64,000 bases of DNA from GCA-2731375 sp964590195 (GTDB taxonomy: Bacteria > Pseudomonadota > Alphaproteobacteria > GCA-2731375). A model generated the notes under the pieces. That model ran no database searches and was not told the origin of the DNA. It worked only from the letters and a program-made list of their open reading frames with translations. Position 1 is the first letter of the stretch. Every line of letters begins with the position of its first letter. This document shows positions 25,003 to 33,773 of the stretch, piece after piece. Position numbers and translations under genes: made by a program. The stretch covers positions 1 through 64,000 of the forward strand of contig CAZPWJ010000009.1 of assembly GCA_964590195.1 (NCBI GenBank), read 5' to 3'.

Positions 25003-25422
25003 ATGGCCTATTGGCTGTTTAAATCGGAACCGGGCGCCTGGTCGTGGGATGATCAGGTCAAGGAGGGCTAGAAGGGCGCCGAATGGGACGGCGTGCGCAA
25101 CCATCAGGCCGGCAACAACATGAAGGCCATGAAGATCGGTGACAAAGGCTTCTTCTATCACTCGGTCAATGAAAAACGCATCGTCGGTATCGTCGAAGTC
25201 TGCAAATTGTGGTATCTGGACCCGACTGATCCAAAGGGCAAGTTCGGCATGGTCGATGTTCGCGCCATCGAGGCGATGCCGAAGCCGGTTACCCTGGCCG
25301 ACGTCAAGGCCGACGAAAGGCTGGCCGAAATGCCCCTGGTCACCAACACCCGTCTGTCCGTGCAGCCGGTGGATGCCAAAAGCTGGAAAATCATCTGCCG
25401 CATGGGCGGTCTGAAACCATGA
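25003..25422 (+). pseudogene. EVE-domain protein interrupted by an in-frame amber codon
   Basis: The frame from ATG 25003 begins with the normal EVE N-terminus (MAYWLFKSEPGAWSWDDQ), meets TAG at 25069-25071 at codon 23, and continues without a shift through KGAEWDGVRNHQAGNNMKAM and FFYHSVNEKRIVGIVE to the natural end. EVE domains (PUA-like) bind modified bases; the broken region joins the first strand to the WDGVRNHQA motif that shapes the pocket. Starting at GTG 25093 would lose the N-terminal strand. The TAG may be a nonsense mutation, a sequencing error or suppressed. TAG is a common real stop in this window, which argues against general recoding. Confidence 0.8.
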
Positions 25423-25461
25423 ACAAACCGAGTTAATCTATCTGTATTTTGGAGTTTTGAC

Positions 25462-26979
25462 ATGACCATCCCCGCGAACGATTGGATCGCCCACCACGCC
25501 CGCTTCGTGCCCAACAACGAGGCCATGCATGATCTGACCTCGGGCCGCCATTTCACTTACGCGGAGATGAACGTGCGTGTTGACCAGGCGGCGTTGTATC
25601 TGCGCGACGGCCTTGGCGTACAGGATGGCGACCGGGTGGCGGTGCTGTGCCACAACGACACCGACATGTTCGAAATACAGTTCGCCTGCCATCGTCTGGG
25701 CGCCATATTCTTGCCCCTGAACTGGCGTCTCGCCGTGCCGGAGTTGGAATACATCTGCAAGGATGCGGCGCCGAGGGCGCTGATGTACGGCATGGAATTC
25801 GTGGAGGAAGCGGCGGAAATTAAACGCCTTGCGGAGGTTCCCGTCACGGCCAGCCTGAACAATGGCGGCGACAGCGACTATGAAGGCGGCCTGGCCGCCG
25901 CCAGCGGAACCGTGCAGCCGCCGGCGCGGGAGCTGGATGATATCTGGACGCTGATGTACACCTCGGGCACCACGGGCCGGCCCAAGGGCGCCAAGATCAC
26001 CTACAAAATGGCCGTCTTCAATTCGGTTCAATGCGCCATGACGGTTGAAATCACCAACCGCTCGAGAAATCTGGTTTTCCTGCCGATCTTTCACACCGGC
26101 GGCCTGAACGTCTATGCCAACCCGATGTTTCACACCGGCGGCGCCAATGTGGTGCTGCGGGAATTCGACCCGGCCTATTTTTTGCAACTGCTATCGGACA
26201 AGGCGCTCAACATCACCCATCTGCTGGGCGTGCCGACGAATTTCCTGATGCTGGCCCAGGAACCGGGCTTCGCCACCGCGGATCTGTCCCATATCGTCTG
26301 CATCGGCGTCGGCGGCGCGGCCGCGCCTCTGTCCCTGATCGAAGATTTCGGCGACAAGGGCATCAATCTACAACAGGGCTGGGGCATGACGGAAACCGGC
26401 CCCCTGGGCCTGATGCTGTCGGGCGATCAGGCCGTATCCAGGGTTGGCTCCTCCGGCCTGCCGCCTTTGTATGTGGGCCTGCGCATCGTTGACGAAAACG
26501 AACAGGACGTGGCCCAGGGCGAAACCGGCGAACTGCTGATCAAGGCGCCCACCGTGACGCCGGGCTATTGGAACCGGGAAGCCGAGCACGACGATTTCTA
26601 CACCCCCGACGGCTGGTTCCGCACCGGCGATGCCGCCCGCCAGGACGAAGACGGCTATTACTATATCGTCGACCGGACCAAGGACATGTATATCTCGGGC
26701 GGCGAGAATGTTTATCCGGTGGAGGTGGAGAACGTTATTTTCCAACTCGACGGCGTCCTGGAAAATGCCGTGATCGGCATTCCGGATGAAAAATGGGGCG
26801 AGGTCGGGCGCGCCTGCGTGGTCTTGAAGCCGGGCGCGAATTTGGATGAGTCGGCGGTGATCGATCACTGCGGCAGCCAGCTGGCCCGCTTCAAGGTGCC
26901 AAAACAGGTCCGCTTCATGGACGAGCTGCCCCACAACGCCACGGGCAAGGTGCTAAAGCACGAACTGCCCCGGGACTAA
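25462..26979 (+). CDS. AMP-forming acyl-CoA ligase
   Basis: A 505-aa ANL-superfamily CoA ligase. Motifs in order: LMYTSGTTGRPKGAKIT near residue 165, WGMTETGPLG near 308, the hinge GDAARQDEDGYYYIVDRTKD near 388, GGENVYPVEVE, and the catalytic Lys in NATGKVLKHEL at the C-terminus. Closest in type to long-chain or aromatic acyl-CoA ligases; the substrate is not predictable. GGAG precedes the ATG. It is convergent with the amidohydrolase gene seven bases away, so it ends the rightward run that starts near 21235. Confidence 0.9.
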   Translation: MTIPANDWIAHHARFVPNNEAMHDLTSGRHFTYAEMNVRVDQAALYLRDGLGVQDGDRVAVLCHNDTDMFEIQFACHRLGAIFLPLNWRLAVPELEYICKDAAPRALMYGMEFVEEAAEIKRLAEVPVTASLNNGGDSDYEGGLAAASGTVQPPARELDDIWTLMYTSGTTGRPKGAKITYKMAVFNSVQCAMTVEITNRSRNLVFLPIFHTGGLNVYANPMFHTGGANVVLREFDPAYFLQLLSDKALNITHLLGVPTNFLMLAQEPGFATADLSHIVCIGVGGAAAPLSLIEDFGDKGINLQQGWGMTETGPLGLMLSGDQAVSRVGSSGLPPLYVGLRIVDENEQDVAQGETGELLIKAPTVTPGYWNREAEHDDFYTPDGWFRTGDAARQDEDGYYYIVDRTKDMYISGGENVYPVEVENVIFQLDGVLENAVIGIPDEKWGEVGRACVVLKPGANLDESAVIDHCGSQLARFKVPKQVRFMDELPHNATGKVLKHELPRD

Positions 26980-26986
26980 TACCAAT

Positions 26987-28651
26987 TCAAGGCGCGGCGG
27001 TTGACTCAGGCTGGGCCCGATAGACCGTCTTGCCGCCGATTATGGTTTCCTCAACGCGCAGCTCGCGGATGTTCTCGGGATCGTCCAGGGGATTGGCCGA
27101 GAGGATGACCAGATCAGCCAGCTTGCCCGGTTCCAGTGACCCTTTCAGATCTTCCTCGAAAGACTGATAGGCGCCTTCGATGGTGACGGCGCGCAGGGCC
27201 TGGGCCGGTGTGATGCATTGCTCTGGCCCCAGCGAAGCGCCGTTCACGGTCTGTCGGTTGACCGCCGCCCAGGCCAGCAGCAACGGCGTCATCGGTACAA
27301 CCGGTGTATCGCAATGGATGGTGTAGTGCAGGCCCCGGTCCTGGGCCGAGCGGGCCGGGCTGATCCGAGCTGCCCGCTCCGGCCCCATGAAGATGTCCCG
27401 GTGCCGATCGCCCCAGTAATAGCAGTGCAGGCTGAAGAAACTGGGGATCGCGCCCAATTTCGCCATACGGTCCAATTGATCCTCGCGGGCCATCTGGCTG
27501 TGGACGATGATGTGACGGGCGTCCTCGCACGGATGCTGTTCCTGCGCCGCCTCGAATGCATCCAGAATATCGTCGATGGCCGCATCGCCATTGCCATGGA
27601 TCGCCACCTGCCAGCCCTGGCGATGCAAATCCGCGACTATTTCGAACAGCCGTTCGCGGGAAAAAATCGGATAGCCGCGATAATATTCATCGCCCTCGAA
27701 GGGGACATGGTAGGGCTTGCCCAGATAACCGGTATAGCCCTGGATGGAGCCGTCCTGGAACAGCTTGGCCGCGCCCCGGCCGATGGCATGGCCCGGCACC
27801 AGATCGAACGCGGCGCTGCCGGCTGAAATCTCCAGCGCATAATCCCAGTTGGGAAAGCCGAGCATGCGTATGGGCAGCAGGCCCCGCGCCGAGCATTCCT
27901 GCAGCGCCCGCATCTGGTTCTGGTCCGTGGCCGCATTCTGGGCCGAGGTCACGCCCTTTGACAGATAATCGAGGGTCGCCGCCTCGATCACCTTGATCTC
28001 ATGCTCCAGGTCGCCCGGCGGGATCTTGCCGCGCACCAGGGCCATGGCCGCCGGTTCCTCGAATACGCCGGTTGGCTCGCCGGTCTGTTTGTGATGGCGG
28101 ATGACACCACCCGCCGGATCCGGGGTATCCCCAGTGACGCCGCCAAGTTCCAACGCCAGGGAATTGCAGGTGCCCAGATGGCCGGAAATATGGGCCAGGA
28201 AGATCGGATGACGGCTGGATACCTTGTCCAGGTCCCAGCGGTCCGGGTGGCGGTTTTCCTTCAGTAGGGTATCGTCATAACCGCGCCCGATCACCCAGGC
28301 GCCATCCGGCTTGCCCGCCGCCTCCTCCTTCAGGGCCGCAATGATGTCCGCCATGCAGGTCATGGCACCGATGGGCGGGCTGTTGAGGTCGACGAATTCA
28401 ATGCCATAGCGCCCGGAGGCGGGAAAATGGCTGTGCGGGTCGATAAAGCCGGGCAACAGCGCCTTGCCCTGCAGATCAATGATCTCGGTCTCATCGCTTG
28501 CCAGGGCGCATATCTCCGCTTCCCCGCCCACGGCCACGATAATCTCGCCGGAGACCGCCAGGGCTTCGGCCACCTCGTCCGCGCCATTGACAGTGACGAC
28601 CGGCCCGCCCAGATAAATCCGCTCGATATTGGCGCTGCTACCCATCGTCAT
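26987..28651 (-). CDS. YtcJ-like metal-dependent amidohydrolase
   Basis: A 554-aa amidohydrolase of the YtcJ/amidohydrolase-3 type. The metal motif GFIDPHSHF (HxH) is near residue 72, a further His occurs in HGNGDAAIDDILDAF near 355 and in RHIIVHSQM near 382, and the C-terminal LADLVILSANP is the typical end of the composite domain. It probably hydrolyses a C-N bond in a small, perhaps cyclic, substrate. It is the downstream end of a minus-strand run that includes a GlcG-like protein, a binding-protein fold and an SDR, separated from the GlcG gene by 23 bases. Confidence 0.85.
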   Translation of the reverse strand: MTMGSSANIERIYLGGPVVTVNGADEVAEALAVSGEIIVAVGGEAEICALASDETEIIDLQGKALLPGFIDPHSHFPASGRYGIEFVDLNSPPIGAMTCMADIIAALKEEAAGKPDGAWVIGRGYDDTLLKENRHPDRWDLDKVSSRHPIFLAHISGHLGTCNSLALELGGVTGDTPDPAGGVIRHHKQTGEPTGVFEEPAAMALVRGKIPPGDLEHEIKVIEAATLDYLSKGVTSAQNAATDQNQMRALQECSARGLLPIRMLGFPNWDYALEISAGSAAFDLVPGHAIGRGAAKLFQDGSIQGYTGYLGKPYHVPFEGDEYYRGYPIFSRERLFEIVADLHRQGWQVAIHGNGDAAIDDILDAFEAAQEQHPCEDARHIIVHSQMAREDQLDRMAKLGAIPSFFSLHCYYWGDRHRDIFMGPERAARISPARSAQDRGLHYTIHCDTPVVPMTPLLLAWAAVNRQTVNGASLGPEQCITPAQALRAVTIEGAYQSFEEDLKGSLEPGKLADLVILSANPLDDPENIRELRVEETIIGGKTVYRAQPESTAAP

Positions 28652-28674
28652 CTCTCCCCTTCACCCCGTCATGG

Positions 28675-29064
28675 CTAGAGCAGAGCTACTCCGGCGGCGG
28701 CGCAGTCCTCGTCTTCCTGGCCGGTGCCACCGCCGACGCCGCAGGCACCTTCAACCACACCGTTGCGAATGACCGGCACCGCGCCCTGGCCCATGATCAT
28801 ATGGCCGCCTTCCGCCGCCACGATGCCGCGAAAGGTTGGATGCTCGGCCCGCTCGGTCAGCTCACCGCTGGGCCGGCCAAACGAGGCGGCGGCAATGGCC
28901 TTGCCCTGACTGCCATAGGCTCCGGCCCACATGGCATTGTCCATGCGTTGAAACACCAGCAATCTGCCGCCGCCGTCACAGACCGCGACGTTGATCCTGA
29001 TATTCAGTTCGGCCGCCTTTGCCAAGGCGCCCTGTGCGATACGGTTGGCTTCTTCCAGTGTCAT
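28675..29064 (-). CDS. GlcG/HbpS-family heme-binding-like protein
   Basis: A small (129 aa) protein of the GlcG/HbpS/PduO-C family, which includes heme-binding and corrinoid-adenosyltransferase-associated domains. The family pattern is visible: LEEANRIAQGALAKAAEL at the start, VAVCDGGGRLLVFQRMDNA near residue 27, GSQGKAIAAASFGRPS near 53, and the glycine-rich end GVGGGTGQEDEDCAAAGV. It lacks a signal peptide, unlike HbpS. It lies 11 bases after the substrate-binding-fold gene. The function in this cluster is unknown. Confidence 0.82.
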   Translation of the reverse strand: MTLEEANRIAQGALAKAAELNIRINVAVCDGGGRLLVFQRMDNAMWAGAYGSQGKAIAAASFGRPSGELTERAEHPTFRGIVAAEGGHMIMGQGAVPVIRNGVVEGACGVGGGTGQEDEDCAAAGVALL

Positions 29065-29075
29065 TGTCTTGCTCC

Positions 29076-29804
29076 CTAATCCCCCGATGCCACCAATAGG
29101 CGCCCCTCGACACCATGGCGTTCAATGAAACCGGCAACCAAGCCGCTTGCCCTGGCCTCCATAACGAAGTCCTGTAGAAACGCGGCGGCGGCAACGTTTT
29201 TTGGCGGCGTGCCGATGGCCTGTTGCACGGTGGTGTAGTTGCCGTCAAGAATACGGGCGCCGGGCATGGATTTGATGTCCTCGATCAAGGCCGGGCGCAA
29301 GCCCGCCAAGGCATCCAGCTTGGACGAGGTGAACAGATCCACGGCGCCGCCAAGACCCCTGGCGCGCTGCAATTCCGCGTGCTTGAGGGCGCGTGTCAGG
29401 TAAAGGTCATAGGCGCTGCGGTCCGAGACCGCGATTTGGATACCGGGACGGTCAACATCGTCGATCACTGCCAGGGGCGAGCCCGCCGGCACCAGATAGG
29501 TCGCCTCGATCTCCACATAGGCCGAGGTGAAAGCGATGCTTTCGGCCCGCGCGGGTTCCGCCGCGATCAGGCCGATATCATAGGCATCCTCGCCCACCGC
29601 ATCGGCCAACACGCCGGGCGACGGAAACTGCACGTATTTCACCTCGACACCCAGGCGCTCGGCGATGGCGCGGGCCATGTCCGGCGAGACGCCCGCCGGA
29701 TCACCGGCTTCGGTCTTGCCAGTTACCAGAAGAGGATTCGACATGTTGATGCCCGCACGAAGGATTCCATTGGGGGCAAGTTCGGCGACGACTTCCTGTG
29801 ACAT
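29076..29804 (-). CDS. Substrate-binding-protein-fold (SBP_bac_3-like) protein without signal peptide
   Basis: A 242-aa protein with the family 3 periplasmic-binding-protein pattern (NGILRAGINMSNPLL at the start, GVSPDMARAIAERLGVEV near residue 38, YDIGLIAAEPARAESIAFT near 73), but no signal peptide: ATG 29804 with AGGAG eight bases upstream leads directly into the domain. No permease or ATPase is adjacent. It may be a cytoplasmic sensor or an enzyme on this fold (cyclohexadienyl dehydratase is one known case), or it may bind a pathway intermediate. A longer frame reaching back to 30338 only shadows the SDR gene. It lies 11 bases after the SDR. Confidence 0.78.
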   Translation of the reverse strand: MSQEVVAELAPNGILRAGINMSNPLLVTGKTEAGDPAGVSPDMARAIAERLGVEVKYVQFPSPGVLADAVGEDAYDIGLIAAEPARAESIAFTSAYVEIEATYLVPAGSPLAVIDDVDRPGIQIAVSDRSAYDLYLTRALKHAELQRARGLGGAVDLFTSSKLDALAGLRPALIEDIKSMPGARILDGNYTTVQQAIGTPPKNVAAAAFLQDFVMEARASGLVAGFIERHGVEGRLLVASGD

Positions 29805-29815
29805 TGCATTCGCTC

Positions 29816-30613
29816 CTATCTGGGCCAAGCCCTCAGTGCGTTCAAGCCGCCGTCCACGGGCAGCATGACGCCGGTGACCCATTGGGCCTCGTCCGAGGCA
29901 AGATAGACCGCCGCCCAGCCGATGTCCCAACCGGTGCCTTCGGTCTGCATCGGCACCATTTTCTTGCGCCGCGCGCGCCCATCTTCGCCCAGGCGCGCCA
30001 CCATGGGCGTGTTGACCGAGCCGATGATGATGCAATTGCAGCGGATCAGCTCGGTGGCGTAATCGGCGGCAATGGACAGGGTCAGGCCATGCACGCCGGA
30101 TTTGGTCGCCGCATAGGCAGCGGCGCCGGGGCTGCCCATCAGGCCAAGAGAGCCGGCAATGGAGGACACATTGATGATCGAGCCGCCACCGCCGCTGTCC
30201 CGCATCAGGGGCACCGCAACGCGGCTGCACTTCATGGCTGACGTCATGTTGACGTCGAACAGGTTGTCCCATGTCTCGTCCGCGACATCCTCCACCCGGT
30301 TCGGGCCGGCGCCGGCGCCGACGCCGACGTTGTTGCAAAGGATATCCAGGCGGCCATAGCGTTCCTGTACCGCCCGGCCCATGGCCGCGACTTGGTCCGT
30401 ATCGGTGACGTCGGCGGCAAAGACCGAGGCCTCGCCGCCCTCGCCCGCGATTTCCGCCGCCAGTTCCTCGGCCCGCTCGGCCGAGCGGTTGACCAGCAAA
30501 ACCTTGGCCCCTTCGCGGGCCATCAGAATGGCCATGGCCTTGCCGTTACCCACGCCCTCGCCGCGCGGCGCGGCGCCGGTGACGATAGCGACCTTGCCGT
30601 CCAATCTTCCCAT
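29816..30613 (-). CDS. Short-chain dehydrogenase/reductase
   Basis: A 265-aa SDR. The cofactor loop is unusual, TGAAPRGEGVGNGKA, with a longer glycine-rich insertion than the standard TGxxxGIG. The Asn and catalytic residues are present (CNNVGVGAGAG near 90, VSSIAGSLGLMGSPGAAAYAATK near 145-165). The C-terminal TGVMLPVDGGLNALR is typical. It sits between the DUF35 protein (19 bases) and the binding-fold protein (11 bases), so it is part of the same operon. The substrate is probably a hydroxyacyl intermediate handled by the thiolase-like enzyme, which is an inference. Confidence 0.86.
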   Translation of the reverse strand: MGRLDGKVAIVTGAAPRGEGVGNGKAMAILMAREGAKVLLVNRSAERAEELAAEIAGEGGEASVFAADVTDTDQVAAMGRAVQERYGRLDILCNNVGVGAGAGPNRVEDVADETWDNLFDVNMTSAMKCSRVAVPLMRDSGGGGSIINVSSIAGSLGLMGSPGAAAYAATKSGVHGLTLSIAADYATELIRCNCIIIGSVNTPMVARLGEDGRARRKKMVPMQTEGTGWDIGWAAVYLASDEAQWVTGVMLPVDGGLNALRAWPR

Positions 30614-30631
30614 CTCGATCTAATCCTCTTC

Positions 30632-31156
30632 CTATTCCGGATAGCGCCAGGGTTTGGCGGGCTGCTCGGCATCCTCGTCGATGGTCCATTGCGGCATGGC
30701 GATGCCCTCTGCGATGTCCGTGAAGACCATGCGCACCCGGCTGCCGACACCGACCGAGGCCACCATCTCGGGCGGGGCCAGAACACCGTCGGGGGTGACC
30801 AGGTTGCCGATAACGCGCAGGGCCTCGTGTTCCGTCGGGGCGCCTTTTTGCGTGTCCAGATCGACCAGCAGAATATGATAGGGCACATAGGGCTTGAAGG
30901 CCGGCTGGATGGCATGCGCGACCTCGGTATAGCTGTGCACCGCGCCTTTGCCCTCGACCGGGGTCCAGGTGAAGTTGCCGCTGCCGCACCAGGCACAGCC
31001 CTCGCCCACGGGATAACGGAGCAGACCGCAATCATCGCATTTCTGCAAATGGAAATCATGCGCGGCGCAATGTTTGAAGAATGCCAGGTTTGAATGGTCC
31101 AGGCTGTCCACCTGCAAGGTCATGCCGAGATATTCGGTGACGATTGTTTCACTCAT
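30632..31156 (-). CDS. DUF35 zinc-ribbon/OB-fold protein
   Basis: A 174-aa acyl-CoA-associated protein. The rubredoxin-like zinc ribbon CDDCGLLRYPVGEGCAWCGS is near residues 40-60, followed by an OB fold (GKGAVHSYTEVAHAIQ and GSRVRMVFTDIAEG). Such proteins bind CoA thioesters and partner with thiolase-like enzymes, for example ChsH2 with the aldolase Ltp2 in steroid side-chain degradation. Here it lies directly after the thiolase homologue (15 bases), the classic arrangement of such a heteromeric pair. Confidence 0.88.
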   Translation of the reverse strand: MSETIVTEYLGMTLQVDSLDHSNLAFFKHCAAHDFHLQKCDDCGLLRYPVGEGCAWCGSGNFTWTPVEGKGAVHSYTEVAHAIQPAFKPYVPYHILLVDLDTQKGAPTEHEALRVIGNLVTPDGVLAPPEMVASVGVGSRVRMVFTDIAEGIAMPQWTIDEDAEQPAKPWRYPE

Positions 31157-31171
31157 TTGTCCATACTCCCC

Positions 31172-32431
31172 TTATACGCCGCGCCGCATGACCAAGGCCG
31201 AACCGCCGCCCGGCGTGGCCCAGCCCAGGTTGGCGCTAACCTCCACATCCTTGACCTGGCGGCAGCCGCCTTCGCTATGGTCATAGGTGTGCTGGCGTTT
31301 GCCGTCCGGCCCGATGGGGCAGCTGTCGTCGGCTTCGTGACGCAATTGCCGTACGTTTTCCACCACCATGGCGACGCCGTGGGTATAGCCCTCACAAAGA
31401 TGGCCGCCCGACGTATTGTTGGGCCGGCGGCCGCCAAGAAAGGTGGTGCCGTCCGAGACATAATCGCCGCCCTCGCCCTTCTTGCAGAAGCCGTAGTCTT
31501 CCAGCTGCAGCATGGTGGTAAAGGTAAAGGCGTCGTAGGAGCCGGTGACGTCGATATCCTCGGGCCCGACGCCGGCGTTGCGCCACAGGCGCGGCGCGGC
31601 GTAGTACCCGGCCACGGTGGAAAGCGGGCCGGCCTGATAATACATATCGAGCCGCGGTTTCGAGACTCGCCCGACCACGCCCCTGATCAAGGCCGGTACC
31701 TGCCGGCAGTCCTTGGCCCGCTCGGCCGAGGTGATGATGATCGCCGTGGCGTTGTCGGTTTCGACGCAACAATCCAGCAGATGCAGCGGCTTGCAAATCA
31801 TTCGGCTACTCAGCACATCGTCGACGGTGACCCGGTTCTTGTACAAGGCCTTGGGGTTGTTGGAGGCATGTTGGGAATGGGCCACCTTCACATGCGCGAC
31901 CTGTTCCGGCGTGGTGCCGTAATCATGCATGTGGCGCATGAAGCAGGGCGCGAACATCTGGCCCGGGCTTTGCCAGCCGTAACTGCGTTGATGCAAAAAT
32001 TCGCCGACCACCGGGGCGGCGGCGCGGACACCGGTGCCGCCCACGCGGTTCTGGCTGTGGCCGTTCATGGAACGGAAGATGACCACGGTTTCGCACATGC
32101 CGGCCTCGATCACGCCCATGGCGATGCCGACCAGGGCCTCGGTGGAGGAACCGCCGCCCATCACGTCCATGTAGTAATTCAGGCGGATGCCCAAATCGGC
32201 AGAGACGAACGTGGACAAGGTTGAATCATTGCTGGAATAGGACATCATGCCATCGACCTGGCCCGGTTCCAGCCCCGCGTCCGCCATGGCATTACGCACC
32301 GCCGTGACCGCCATGGCCCGTGTCGTGGTGTTCGAACCGCGCAGGTATTCCGTCTCGCCCACGCCGACGATGGCATACTTTTCCCGTAACGAGGCCCCCA
32401 GCTCGGGGTCCAACTGATCAATCTGCGTCAT
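31172..32431 (-). CDS. Thiolase-fold protein lacking the nucleophilic Cys, Ltp2-like
   Basis: A 419-aa thiolase-superfamily protein of the SCPx/lipid-transfer type. Thiolases carry the acyl-accepting Cys in a conserved motif after about 90 residues; the matching stretch here is MDVMGGGSSTEALVGIAMG, with Ser/Gly and no Cys. The same loss is known in Ltp2, a retro-aldolase working with a DUF35 partner, which fits the neighbouring DUF35 gene. The C-terminal region keeps conserved pieces (VTGSYDAFTFTTMLQLEDYG, NTSGGHLCEGYTHG), and ANLGWATPGGGSALV ends it. Retro-aldol cleavage of a beta-hydroxyacyl-CoA is a good guess but is not shown. Confidence 0.83.
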   Translation of the reverse strand: MTQIDQLDPELGASLREKYAIVGVGETEYLRGSNTTTRAMAVTAVRNAMADAGLEPGQVDGMMSYSSNDSTLSTFVSADLGIRLNYYMDVMGGGSSTEALVGIAMGVIEAGMCETVVIFRSMNGHSQNRVGGTGVRAAAPVVGEFLHQRSYGWQSPGQMFAPCFMRHMHDYGTTPEQVAHVKVAHSQHASNNPKALYKNRVTVDDVLSSRMICKPLHLLDCCVETDNATAIIITSAERAKDCRQVPALIRGVVGRVSKPRLDMYYQAGPLSTVAGYYAAPRLWRNAGVGPEDIDVTGSYDAFTFTTMLQLEDYGFCKKGEGGDYVSDGTTFLGGRRPNNTSGGHLCEGYTHGVAMVVENVRQLRHEADDSCPIGPDGKRQHTYDHSEGGCRQVKDVEVSANLGWATPGGGSALVMRRGV

Positions 32432-32501
32432 CTCCTCGCCTTACCTTTGTTGTTATTTCAGGGTTCCATTGTCGCCTGTACAGGCGCGTGCGTCTATCGG
32501 T

Positions 32502-33755
32502 CTATGCACGAAGCCGCGACAGCCTGAGCAAAAGCAGCAGCATCAGGCCGCATATTCCGCTCAACATAAGCAAACCGGCGGAAAATCCGCCGGTGACGTC
32601 CGACAGGGCGCCCAGCGTCAGGGGACCAAGCACGCCGCCGATCTCGGCGGCGGAGAAGAACAAGCCGCCCGCGGCACCGGCATAACGGCTGCCCACGCCC
32701 TGGGTCTCCACCAGGGACAACATCAAAATGGTCATCAACGAACCCTTGGCCAGGCCTTGCAGGATCAGACCAAGGCTGAGCGGCAGGCTGCCGCCCCCGC
32801 CCTGCAACAGGATCGTCGACAGGCCCGCCATCATGATCACGGCAAACAGGATCTTTTGCCGCCGCGCCGGCACCGCCATGCGCGGGATCAACAATGAACC
32901 CAGGACGCCCACCGCCGTGGGGATGGCCGACCAATAACCAGCCTGCTCCGGCGTCATGCCGCCCCGGCGCAGGATTTCCGGCAGCCAGTTGTTAAGGCCA
33001 TGGTTATAGAAAAACGCACCCACCGCCATGATCAGAATGGCCCGCACCGCCGGCAGGCCCAACAGAGTGCGGAACACCGCCCATTGCCCCTGTGCCGCAT
33101 CGGCCACGGCCCGGCGTTCCATGGTCCGGGCCTCGGCATGCTGGGTGATCGCCAGCCAAATCAGGCCAATGACCAGACAGGCCCCGGCATAGATAAACAA
33201 TACATGGCGCCAGTTCTGCTCCATTAGGGGCATGAAGAGGCTGTTGGTCAGGGCCAGGGCGCAGATGCCGCCCAGGGCCGGGCCGGTGATATAGATTCCC
33301 ATGGCCAGGCCACGGTCAGGCCCCTCGAACCATTGGCTGACCAGCTTTGGCGCGCCGATGGAAATCAACGGTCCGCCAACACCGAACAGAGCGACGGCCA
33401 AAAAAAGCGAGATGGGGCCGATCGCCATGCCCCGCGCCACCGCCGACAGGGCAATAATCGCGGCGGCGGCGAACAGCGCCCGGCGCGGCCCGGCACGATC
33501 CAGAAAGGCGCCACAGGGCATGGCCGAGGCGATGTAAACCAGCGGCCAGGCGCCCAGGATCAGGCCCATGGCGCTGTCACTGATGCCGAGGTCGTCCCGC
33601 ATGACGCCGACCAGGGGCGCCATGGCAACCTGTGTCAAGCCAAAGGCGAAATACAGAAACCAGACCCCGAACAGCATCAGCCAGCGGAACACGCCGGATG
33701 ATGGATCGACCGGATTGTCTGGGTTGGCGGGCTGAGTAGGCGTTACGCGTGACAT
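32502..33755 (-). CDS. MFS transporter
   Basis: A 417-aa major facilitator superfamily protein with about 12 hydrophobic segments. The inter-helix loop motif between segments 2 and 3 is DRAGPRRALFA, near residue 85. The subgroup resembles nitrate/oxalate-formate or sugar-phosphate MFS carriers, and the substrate is unknown. It lies 70 bases upstream of the thiolase-fold gene on the same strand and 18 bases downstream of the cyclase gene, so it may import the compound processed by the amidohydrolase/SDR/thiolase genes. Confidence 0.88.
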   Translation of the reverse strand: MSRVTPTQPANPDNPVDPSSGVFRWLMLFGVWFLYFAFGLTQVAMAPLVGVMRDDLGISDSAMGLILGAWPLVYIASAMPCGAFLDRAGPRRALFAAAAIIALSAVARGMAIGPISLFLAVALFGVGGPLISIGAPKLVSQWFEGPDRGLAMGIYITGPALGGICALALTNSLFMPLMEQNWRHVLFIYAGACLVIGLIWLAITQHAEARTMERRAVADAAQGQWAVFRTLLGLPAVRAILIMAVGAFFYNHGLNNWLPEILRRGGMTPEQAGYWSAIPTAVGVLGSLLIPRMAVPARRQKILFAVIMMAGLSTILLQGGGGSLPLSLGLILQGLAKGSLMTILMLSLVETQGVGSRYAGAAGGLFFSAAEIGGVLGPLTLGALSDVTGGFSAGLLMLSGICGLMLLLLLRLSRLRA

Positions 33756-33773
33756 GCGACGTCACTATAGTCA

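Noticed and set aside
25069..25071. TAG read as pyrrolysine
   Set aside because: Many genes here end in TAG (for example at 8570, 9687, 24967, 49424, 50178, 52035), no pyl genes are visible, and an EVE domain has no known need for pyrrolysine. A mutation or error is simpler.
25438..26187. 249-codon minus-strand frame opposite the CoA ligase
   Set aside because: Antisense to conserved ANL motifs and without family features, a codon-bias shadow.
29076..30338. 420-codon frame covering the SBP-fold gene and the region upstream
   Set aside because: The first 178 codons shadow the conserved SDR gene in another frame; the real start is ATG 29804.
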